Source of the DNA: Prunus persica
Taxonomy: Eukaryota > Streptophyta > Magnoliopsida > Rosales > Rosaceae
NCBI RefSeq assembly: GCF_000346465.2
Contig: NC_034010.1
Location: 17,371,574-17,435,573, forward strand
DNA: 64,000 nucleotides
Direction of reading: 5' to 3'
This document shows positions 56,441 to 64,000 of the stretch, piece after piece; the stretch's first letter is position 1; each line of letters opens with the position of its first letter. The notes beneath the pieces are model-generated. The model ran no database searches. It had not been told where the DNA came from and saw only the letters and a program-made list of their open reading frames with translations. A program made the translations under genes and the position numbers.

Positions 56441-56510
56441 GATATCAGTTTAATTTGGGTAATGTGTTTGTGTAGCAACTTGAGGAGGGGAGACTCCAAT
56501 TTATAATTGT
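56441..56510 (-). promoter_or_regulatory. core promoter of the LRR receptor kinase at 53201-56440
   Basis: TATAAAT at 56505-56499, about 60 bp before the ATG, followed by TGGAGTCTCC and an AAGTTGCTACACA block. The arrangement is shared with the promoter at 4203-4330, which shows these two genes duplicated with their promoters. Confidence 0.65.
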
Positions 56511-56859
56511 AAGCAGTACGCTTTGATTGGTAGAATTTCTAACTCAGAAATGCAAATCAATAAATGTATGGTTTGGTGAAAGTTGGACGGTATGGTCTCG
56601 ACCACTAATTCCTTTATCAAACTAACTGTAATCTTTGAAAAAGGCAGCTGCATGTCTTCGATTTTTCTTCATAGCTTTAAATGCTATCTTGACTATCCAT
56701 AAAAGGGGTATCAGTTTGTACATTTACGAGCTGAATTATTCAGCCTATAAGAGTTGTAATATCTCTTCAATAGACAGAGTGTTTTTCTTACTTGAAATAC
56801 TTGTTTCTTTTCTTTGCTTCTTTGTCCATTTTCTTTGAGAGTGAAATTGAGAGAGGTGT
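56511..56859. other. upstream region of the receptor kinase
   Basis: AT-rich; no gene seen. Ends at the GATAT target copy of the compound insertion. Confidence 0.5.
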
Positions 56860-56864
56860 GATAT

Positions 56865-57136
56865 TGTAAGATCCCACATCAACCAACGGAGAGGGGGTGA
56901 TGTACCTTATATGTGCACACCCGCATCCATCTAGCACGAGGCCTTTTGGGAGCTCACTGGCTTCGAAGTCGTAGGAACTCCGAAGTTAAGCGAGTTGGGG
57001 GCTAGAGCAATCCCAGGATGGGTGACCCACTGGGAAGTTGCTCGTGAGCTCCCAGAAATAAAACCGTGAGGGCCAGAGAGGGGGGCCCAAAGCGGACAAT
57101 ATCGTGCTACGGCGGAGCCGATCCCGGGGTGTTACA
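56865..57136 (+). repeat. Cassandra LTR with 5S-like domain, complete
   Basis: 272 bp from TGTAAGATCCCACATC to CGGGGTGTTACA. 56936-57048 resembles 5S rRNA, with its internal control region (AACTCCGAAGTTAAGCGAG; AGCAATCCCAGGATGGGTGA). Cassandra elements are small non-coding retroelements in which this part can act as a Pol III promoter. Confidence 0.95.
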
Positions 57137-57204
57137 ATTTGGTATCAGAGCCACTCTGCCGTGTGGTGCGAGTGTGCCGACGAGGACGTCGGGCCCTTAA
57201 GGAG
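57137..57204 (+). promoter_or_regulatory. Cassandra primer binding site and leader
   Basis: TGGTATCAGAGCCA at 57140-57153 follows the LTR after ATT. The leader runs into the N gap. The same leader is present complete on the minus strand at 57659-57716. Confidence 0.93.
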
Positions 57205-57329
57205 NNNNNNNNNNNNNNNNNNNNNNNNNNNNNNNNNNNNNNNNNNNNNNNNNNNNNNNNNNNNNNNNNNNNNNNNNNNNNNNNNNNNNNNNNNNNNNNN
57301 NNNNNNNNNNNNNNNNNNNNNNNNNNNNN
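57205..57329. other. assembly gap (125 N)
   Basis: Unknown bases between two inverted Cassandra copies. Missing sequence may include a second Cassandra LTR. Confidence 1.
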
Positions 57330-57388
57330 CACTAGAAGTAATGTATTAACCCTATAAGTCCTCTACAGTCGAATGATATATAAGTTAT

Positions 57389-57658
57389 TATCACCCCGGG
57401 ATCGGCTCCCCCGTAGCACGATATTGTCCGCTTTGGGCCCCCCTCTCTGGCCCTCACGGTTTTGTTTCTGGGTGCTCACGAGCAACTTCCCAGTGGGTCA
57501 CCCATCCTGGGATTGCTCTAGCCCCCAACTCGCTTAACTTCGGAGTTCCTACGACTCCGAAGCCAGTGAGCTCCCAAAAGGCCTCGTGCTAGATGGATGC
57601 GGGTGTGCACATATAAGGCACATCACCCCCTCTCCGTTGGTTGATGTGGGATCTTACA
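57389..57658 (-). repeat. Cassandra LTR, inverted copy
   Basis: On the minus strand it starts TGTAAGATCCCACATC at 57658, just after the polypurine AAGGAGGGTGGATTG, and carries the 5S-like domain. Its end is altered: CCGGGGTGATAA instead of CCGGGGTGTTACA. In this orientation it is a 3' LTR. Confidence 0.92.
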
Positions 57659-57730
57659 ATCCACCCTCCTTAAGGGCCCGACGTCCTCGTCGGCACACTC
57701 GCACCACACGGCAGAGTGGCTCTGATACCA
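57659..57730 (-). promoter_or_regulatory. internal region with primer site and polypurine tract
   Basis: Minus strand: TGGTATCAGAGCCA (57730-57717), then CTCTGCCGTGTGGTGCGAGT and onward to GGAGGGTGGATTG before the LTR. The 72-bp internal domain is that of Cassandra. It is preceded by a different LTR (57733-60218) with a GT spacer. Confidence 0.88.
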
Positions 57731-58167
57731 ACTGAAAGGACCCGCCCCGAATTTTCTCAAAACCCAAGACGAACCCTTTGGAATTCCTGACATCACTCTG
57801 ATGTCAGACCCAATTACTAAAGACCGAGACTTCCTGCCGAAATTTCGGCAGAGTCTCCCCTATAAATTGGACATTTTTTAAAATTTATACCTGCATGAAA
57901 ACGCATTTAATATTCCCAACTGGCAGCATGCACAATATAATTTCATGCAATTCACACAAATGGCCTTCGGCCGTCCAATAATTCTTAACAGGCTACCAAA
58001 CAAATCAAATATAATTTATGACTAATATTTAGTCTGCGGCTGCACCTAATAACCTTAGGCTGCCTACGTACCCTCCTTGAGGGATCAAGCCACACGTAGT
58101 TCTTCCAAAAACCAAATTCCACACTTGGGCGATACCTTATTTCATTTCTTTGTATTTCATATAATCT

Positions 58168-58715
58168 CCCCATACGCCGGTACAACCAACGCCACGTATG
58201 GGGCCTGTCAACACGCCGGATAACCTACGCCACGTGCGACCATGCCATACTATCATTATCTCTCCCCATACGCCGGTACAACCAACGCCACGTATGGGGT
58301 CTGTCTCAACGCCGGATAACCTACGCCACTGAGACCTGCACATCATATCACATAACTCCCCATACGCCGGTACAACCAACGCCACGTATGGGGCCTATCC
58401 CAACGCCGGATAACCTACGCCACGCGGGACCTCAACATCATATCACAAATCTCCCCATACGCCGGTACAACCAACGCCACGTATGGGGTCTGTCGACACG
58501 CCGGATTACCTACGCCACGTGCGATCTCAACACAATATCACATAATCTCCCCATACGCCGGTACAACCAACGCCACGTATGGGGCCTGTCTCAACGCCGG
58601 ATAACCTACGCCACGTGAGACCTGAACATAATATCACAAATCTCCCCATACGCCGGTACAACCAACGCCACGTATGGGGCCTGTCCCAACGCCGGATAAC
58701 CTACGCCACACGGGA
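58168..58715. repeat. hairpin array, six 95-bp units, with compensating stem changes
   Basis: Units start at 58168, 58264, 58358, 58453, 58549 and 58644. Each has a constant hairpin with CCCCATACG and CGTATGGGG arms, and a second hairpin around CCGGATAACCTACGCCA. The second stem varies while keeping pairing: GTCTCA/TGAGAC (units 2 and 5), GTCCC/GGGAC (unit 6, and TCCC/GGGA in unit 3), CACG/CGTG inside GTC/GAC (unit 1; a similar form in unit 4). Confidence 0.93.
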
Positions 58716-59901
58716 CCTCAATTTCACTTGGTGGTACTTGTGGTAAATCCAACATCCGGGGAGGTACCTAAAGTAGTGCGTATAGCACTCCAAACTGACA
58801 TTCTAGACTCTGTTGTACCCTTGTACAACCATATATAATTATAATTATATAAATTAATTCTAATATTGTGTAACCCTCCACAATCATCTAGCACCCAATA
58901 ATCCCCCCTAGAAAGGTGAGATTACTCCGGGAGACTCAGGGTCAACCAAGGGTCAAACTACTCTAACCCTGGTCAAACGGACCTGCGGAACCCACGACCT
59001 CCAATTTCCGATCCGAAGGTCCCTATGGGTTCTACCAGGTATAGGACACTTGTCCTGCAAGTTTGGTTCAAATCGGACGGTCGGATTGCTCACGATCGCA
59101 CGATCTGACAATTAATATAAAATATAAACTTTAAAATTATTATTCGGAACATCCGGGGCTCCGATTCACAATCCGTGAATTCCTACATGATCCTAGAATT
59201 ACCTAGATTAACATATATTAAATTTGGGTCCATCCAACGGTCCCAACCTATCGAACCCGAATAACGCGCAATATGCGAATATCCGTTCGATAGTCAAACG
59301 ATGTCCGAATTGAGATCTGCGAAATCCTACGCACTCGTGACAACCTAAGGATCTCATCGGAACACATTGCTACTTTTTCTACAGTGCCCACGCTCCGTCG
59401 CACGCGCTGGCAGCACGTGGGTGCCCAAAGCGATAACGCTTCACAGGAAAATCTCAAAACCACGGCTCCAAACTCCTACCCTAGGTATAACACCCTATTT
59501 GGAGCCACTTTTGTTCTTGGACCTACCCCAAAAAGTGGCCGGAAATGGCCGATCACGGCGGCCGAAGTTTTGGCCGATTTTCAATTCGAAAATCGAGTTG
59601 TCTACGCTAAGAATCGATCTAATCCTACCCAACCATCAGCTAGAGCAGCTCGAGAGGTTCAAAATCCATACCTGGGTCGACGGAATTGGTGGCCGGAGGA
59701 GGGAGATCGGCGGCTGTGAAGATCGGGCGACGTCGGCCGCTTCTTCTCCAAATTCCGGGGAAACCGCGGCGGCTGGAGGCGGGGGCTGGCTGGGGTAGGA
59801 AGAGGACGACGGCCCGGTCATTTTGGTACCGGTCCCGTCGTCATTGGTGGCCGGAGGAGAGCACGGCCGGCCAAAACGTGGCCGGCTGTCGCGCGCGAGA
59901 G

Positions 59902-59906
<5 letters not shown>

Positions 59907-59967
<61 letters not shown>
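59907..59967 (+). repeat. (GA)n microsatellite in LTR copy C
   Basis: About 30 GA units, at the place of the CT run of the sister LTRs. Confidence 0.95.
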
Positions 59968-59971
<4 letters not shown>

Positions 59972-60456
59972 TGAGTTTTTTTTTATAAAAATCCCATTTC
60001 GAAATATTTACGATTATGCCACTGGGTTTCTTTTGACCATATCTCTCTCGTTACAACTCCGATTCGAGCCCACTACGTGTCTATAAACTCGTCTCAGTAT
60101 GACCTATCCAAAAATACAAGTCACGGTCCCAAACTCTCTCTGGTTAAAAATATGACTAAAATACCCTTAAATAATTAAATAATTAAATAAGGGTTAAATT
60201 CGGGGTCGGGGTGTTACAGATATAGTTTGTAAACTTATCACCCACATTTATTTGGTATTAGTGTGTAAACTAAATACCAACATTGATTTTAGCCCACCCA
60301 ATTCTTAAAACATCACTCATTCCCTGAGCACATAGCAAGATGGCTTATAACTCAAGTGGTTAAGAGTAGTTATTCATGTATCCAAGGTCTTGTGTCGAGA
60401 TCCCATTGTCCTTTTACATATAGAAGAATGTATTTAACTATTTCTCAAAAAGTATT

Positions 60457-60850
60457 CACTACTACAAAAAAAAGAAATAGACGACGGTGATCCACCGTCG
60501 TCATGATGCTTTGAAAACCGTCGTTAAAACGACCACCATATTACTACAACGGCTTTTCACCGTCATTGTTTATCTGTAAAGACAACGGTTTTTAGTAAAA
60601 ACTTTCGTTGTTTATAAGTAAAGTATAAATCATCGTTATTTATTGGTAAAGACGACGGTATTTTGTTAAAACCGTCGACATTTATGGGTGAAGGCATTGA
60701 TATTTTGTTAAAAAGCGTCATAGATTGTATATAAAGACAACGGTATTGTATTAAAAAATTGATTATATGTACAAACCACGTTTTTTCCAATAAAACCATT
60801 GTTTTATTATCTTTAAATATGTCGTCTAATAAGTTTCCAAGCTGTTACAT
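60457..60850 (+). mobile_element. CACTA transposon terminus with subterminal repeats
   Basis: CACTACTACAAAAAAAAG at 60457 is a CACTA end, preceded by ATT as a possible 3-bp duplication. Subterminal ACGACGGTTTT-type words (GACGACGGTATTTTGTTAAA and variants) recur to about 60820. The opposite end is not in the window, so it is truncated or unfinished. Confidence 0.8.
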
Positions 60851-62279
60851 TTAGTTTTTTGTTTCCTATGATTCTATACAACGATTATAAATATAAAACC
60901 AATTATAACGCTTTATTAATGAATATATATACTCAAAAATTATTTCTTTCATAAAACTTGAATATTCAATTTTATTTTTTTTATATGCAGATCATACAAG
61001 CAAGAACAATTGAGCAGAGGAGACGTCCGGCAGCGGAGGGTAAAGACCCCAGTTTTTCTTTTCCTATTTGCTGATTTTCGTGGGATTAACTCATGATGGG
61101 TTCATCATCCATAGAGAGTGGGTTTGACCCCAAATGGATGAAGATTGAACCCCATGTTTAAAAAGAAAGAAATCAACATGCTATAGAAACAAATCCTCAT
61201 TACCTTAGCCTATGTGCTTCCTCTTCAACAAAGAAAATCAGCAGCTTCTATTTTACCTTAGCCTATGTGACCCCTAAAAACTCTGCCACTGCCTCTTCCT
61301 TCTTTTTCTTGTTTTTTTTTTTTTGTTGTTGTCACCTTTATATAGGCAAAACAAGATGAGCCAGATGAGCCACACTTTGAAATTTGAAAGTACTAATAAG
61401 ATTTAACCTAATTTTTAAGCTAATTATCCCCTTAAAAAAATACTCTTTTTTCGGAATCTCACAATTTTGAAACACAACATATCCAACCACCTTAGGAATA
61501 AGGATTCGGATCCTCTGCTCTGATTTTCTCTGCCATAATCTGCTTTACTTTTATTCTCCATATGCCACCTTATTAAAATTTAATATAAGGGATTTAAAAG
61601 TTGACACATCATCCTAAAATAAAAACCCAATTTACTACTGATTTTAACAATAAATAAATAAATAAATAACCCTAACACCCAACTAATGGGATAGTTAACG
61701 TCCAAAGCTGTTTTTTTTTTCTCCTTCTTGCTTCACGTTATGTTCTCTTCTATCTTTTTGCCTTCTTCCTTAGGTTCTGGCTTTTCTTTTTCCTCTTCAT
61801 GTCTCTGCCCCAATCTTCTTCTTTTGTCCTCATTATGGCTGTGTGAGTGATTTTTCCTACAAGAATATTCGATTGGACAGATTTCCCTTTCTTCTTCGCT
61901 GCCTCTTTCTCTTTGCAAAATAGAACAAATAAGAGGACTACACCCGGGAGGTGTTGGCCAAAGGCCCTCTGATGCCTAAGTTAGTTCAATTGATTCGTAA
62001 AGAAAACAATAGCTAATAGGGTACGGAGATATGTTTATGGTGTAAACTGGGTGGCTGGAGCCTTATGTAAAAGAGAGAGAGGTAGGAGGCGGCTAGGGTT
62101 TGTGAGGAATTTTTTCTGCAGAGTTTCAGTAGTAATTCAGACGTACCTCAACCCTTGTGTGTGGCCATCCTTTTATACTGGTCTCGGAGACTAGGGTTTC
62201 AGAGGAATAATTGCGTAGATGAAAAGGAATTATTCCTCCTCGATTTGGAATTGATCTGATTAATTAGGGACTACCTTGC
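60851..62279. other. AT-rich region, no gene recognised
   Basis: No convincing coding sequence. 61940-62270 has leader-like text of an unknown LTR element (GGTGTTGGCCAAAGGCCCTC). Short acidic-basic frames near 61733-61918 are low complexity. Confidence 0.45.
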
Positions 62280-62803
62280 TCAGATGCATATGATGCAACT
62301 TGGTTGCCCTTTGAGAGACTACCTTGCTCAGCCTCTAATGTCGCCGCTCTCTTGCGGCATTAATCGAATGAGTGATCTTTCCAACCACAAATGGTGCATT
62401 TGAGATGAGCATGGCAATTGTTGCTGCTGTGATTCGTCTTGTTTCACTTTGCACACCGAAGGCCCCTCTCTTCTGATTCAGACTCACGACTTGGGTTCTT
62501 TACAGCAAATATGGCTGCTTCTGGTTGGGTAGAAGTTTTCCCATTAGAAATCTATGCATGCCTTTCATGTCGAAGGACCAGTGAATACGCTTTGTTTACT
62601 TTGGGTAATGGTTCCAATAAGAGTGTGTTACTACGAACAGTGGCATATGAGTCGTTTAGACATATGAGAAATTTCATTGTTTTCTGAATCTCTATGTATG
62701 AAGCAATCTCCTTGGTTGTTCCGCAGCTGCACGCCGGAATTGAGCACGACACTGTAAGTCTTTACTAAACTTTTATACAATAATACTAACCTTGTTCAGC
62801 CAT
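62280..62803 (-). pseudogene. copia gag remnant
   Basis: The minus strand starts ATGGCTGAACAAG at 62803. After about 35 bp of unrelated DNA it reads PACSCGTTKEIASYIEIQK, TMKFLICLNDSYATVRSNTL, LPKVNKAYSLVLRHERHA, then a stop, then a zinc-binding part (NHSSNNCHAHLKCTICGWKD) with more stops. The centre of gag is missing. The family is the UBN2-type gag of copia elements, different from the element at 1-2671. Confidence 0.8.
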
Positions 62804-63182
62804 TGTAGCAGTAGAGTATCTTGATTTCGTCTAGAGAGTCTTCTACCCTATGCAGCACTTTAGTTTCTCTTTCTCTTAGATAGGGTGAGATCTGATTTGA
62901 GAGGGTGTTTGCTGCAAGGGGAGGGACCTCTATTTATATGTGCATCACTCATAAAGCTTTGCCTATCAAGAAGCGTTTGAGTGTCCTTTTTGCATTAGAA
63001 TAGGTTTGTTTCAATCCATGTTATATTAGGAATCCTGATAATACTTGTGTTTAACTTTAATAAGCTTTGTACAAGTATTATCTCATAAGGATTGAGTTCT
63101 ATTTCCTGATCAAACCAAAACTCGAATCCTCTTGGGATTAGAAGATCATCTTTTATGGGCTGAGACAATAAATCGTCTTACA
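62804..63182 (-). repeat. copia LTR (right-hand element)
   Basis: Minus strand from TGTAAGACGATTTATTG at 63182. A TATA box CATATAAATA lies at 62940-62931 and a leader CTCTCAAATCAG follows. The inner end is uncertain because no primer site is seen before the gag ATG at 62803. Confidence 0.65.
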
Positions 63183-63720
63183 TTCTCCCACTTGATCGAT
63201 TAATCCCAAAGTTTTGTGTTGATCACTTAAGGCCTTTGTGAAATATAACTCAAACTGATTCCATCAAGCAATTGTCAACTTTAAAGAATGAAAAGGAACC
63301 ATTAAGACTTCACTGGATATCTAATGCTCCAGGGTCTTTATAATTACATTAATCATTCTTTAAAACCACATAAGCTTCCATCAAGATTAAACAGAAAAAT
63401 AAACATGTTCTACTGGAAAGCTTTATGAACATGTTCATTCAATGTCCCTTTAATTTGACTACTAAGGTCTTATCACTTTTAAATGATATCCTGTCATGAA
63501 TGAAAACCATATGCAGATATCTTTAGCTAGCTTTCTGCTTAATTCATTCAAGTATTTATAAGCATATACATATATAACATTTAAGCATGTAAACTGTTTT
63601 AATGAGAAAACTTTATTTTTTTGAATCACAAAATAAAATAAACATCCATCGAAACCATAACCAACTGTGAATTAAAGCTATAACAGAAAACTACTCAAAA
63701 CTTAAAAGGTTCCCACTGAT
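63183..63720 (-). other. copia 3' non-coding region with polypurine tract
   Basis: AAGTGGGAGAATG (minus strand, ending at 63182) is a copia polypurine tract immediately before the LTR. The rest is AT-rich. Confidence 0.75.
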
Positions 63721-64000
63721 TTAAGCATTCAAATCATTCCTTAATCCCATGCTCATAACATGCCTGTGAAACACTGCATTTGGGATTCCTTTTGTGAGAG
63801 GGTCTGCAATCATTCTGTCTGTACTGATATGACTTATATTAGTATAGCCTTGAGCAATTTTCTCCTTTACTATTATGAACTTGACATCCAACAGTCTCGA
63901 ACCCTTTGTTCTTTTGTTTCCTTTTGCAAACAAAACTGCTGCACTATTGTCATTCCATATTTGAATTGGTCTGTGTATTGATTCAACCACATTCAAGCTG
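63721..64000 (-). CDS. copia pol C terminus (RNase H), partial
   Basis: Open from the right edge to a stop at 63721. It contains IQIWNDNSAAVLFAKGNKRT (D of the RNase H active site), LLDVKFIIVKEKIAQG and ISTDRMIADPLTKGIP, the usual end of copia polyproteins. The rest of pol would lie beyond 64000. It is followed by a polypurine tract and LTR in the correct order. Confidence 0.93.
   Translation of the reverse strand, partial: SLNVVESIHRPIQIWNDNSAAVLFAKGNKRTKGSRLLDVKFIIVKEKIAQGYTNISHISTDRMIADPLTKGIPNAVFHRHVMSMGLRNDLNA

Larger units (their letters stand above)
56865..60218. mobile_element. compound retroelement insertion: two inverted Cassandra LTRs and a 2.5-kb LTR
   Basis: GATAT stands at 56860-56864 and again at 60219-60223. 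Between them, in plus coordinates: Cassandra LTR (+), primer site and leader (+), 125 N, 59 bp unknown, Cassandra LTR (-), leader and primer site (-), long LTR of the TGTAACACCCC family (-). Outer ends are TG and CA. No other pairing of flanks in the block gives a 5-bp match. The gap between the inverted LTRs leaves an assembly artefact possible. Confidence 0.65.
57733..60218 (-). repeat. long LTR of the TGTAACACCCC family (copy C)
   Basis: 2486 bp on the minus strand from TGTAACACCCCGACCCCG (60218) to GGGGCGGGTCCTTTCA (57733). It is collinear with the solo LTR at 43747-46545 and contains a (GA)n run at 59907-59967 and a hairpin array at 58168-58715. It is followed by a tRNA-Met primer site, so in this orientation it is a 5' LTR. 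No protein-coding internal region is present. Confidence 0.9.

Noticed and set aside
56936..57048. A 5S rRNA gene
   Set aside because: It lies inside a Cassandra LTR with TG...CA ends and primer site, and has non-5S flanks; it is a 5S-derived domain, not a gene.
58168..58715. CRISPR-like array
   Set aside because: Regular spacing and palindromes, but this is plant nuclear DNA, the spacers are themselves repeats, and the array sits in an LTR.
60347..60420. Possible tRNA (text GATGGCTTATAACTCAAGTGG near 60339)
   Set aside because: I could not build a convincing cloverleaf or acceptor stem by eye.

Overview
This is a stretch of plant nuclear DNA. The evidence is three LRR receptor-kinase loci with one intron at a conserved place, plant retrotransposons primed by initiator tRNA-Met, Cassandra 5S-type LTRs, and MULE, Helitron, CACTA, hAT-like and Harbinger DNA transposons. 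Gene content and the Cassandra sequence fit a woody eudicot, perhaps Rosaceae (inference, not proven). There is a 125-base run of N at 57205-57329.

Host genes. The host layer is a cluster of subfamily XII (FLS2/EFR/Xa21-like) receptor kinases, all on the minus strand. Two copies are intact: 37162-40398 and 53201-56440. One is broken by a 4-bp shift and a copia insertion (2672-4202). Two more survive as scraps (11105-11690, and 47262-48500 with 52988-53021). Both intact kinases are of the non-RD type, usual for immune pattern receptors. The intact copies are almost identical in their 3' halves but diverged in their ectodomains.

Transposon layout. 1-2671: copia element with an open gag-pol frame leaving the left edge. 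5035-11100: CACTA remnant split by a solo LTR (5692-10981, target duplication AGTTA), which holds an opposite LTR of the same family and a nested hAT-like element. 11699-34967: a large Helitron holding a 17.3-kb Mutator-like element (MULE, 11797-29117). 34968-36902: a second Helitron of the same family, head to tail. 43747-46545: solo LTR with perfect ACCAA duplications. 48561-52578: PIF/Harbinger element with TTA duplications. 56865-60218: a compound of two inverted Cassandra LTRs and a 2.5-kb LTR, bounded by GATAT. 60457 onward: a CACTA end, copia gag debris, and a copia 3' end leaving the right edge.

The most unusual part is the MULE. Between long inverted repeats it carries a MURA transposase split by one in-frame TGA, an intact intronless XRCC3-like RAD51 paralogue, two related unknown proteins, a genomic piece of chaperonin CCT3, and an eight-exon DUF1985-Ulp1 protease gene of the Kaonashi type, now broken. 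The surrounding Helitron carries an XTH first exon with its promoter and a ribosomal protein L18a exon. A second notable signal is a tandem hairpin array in the TGTAACACCCC LTR family, in which loops are conserved while stems change in a compensating way.
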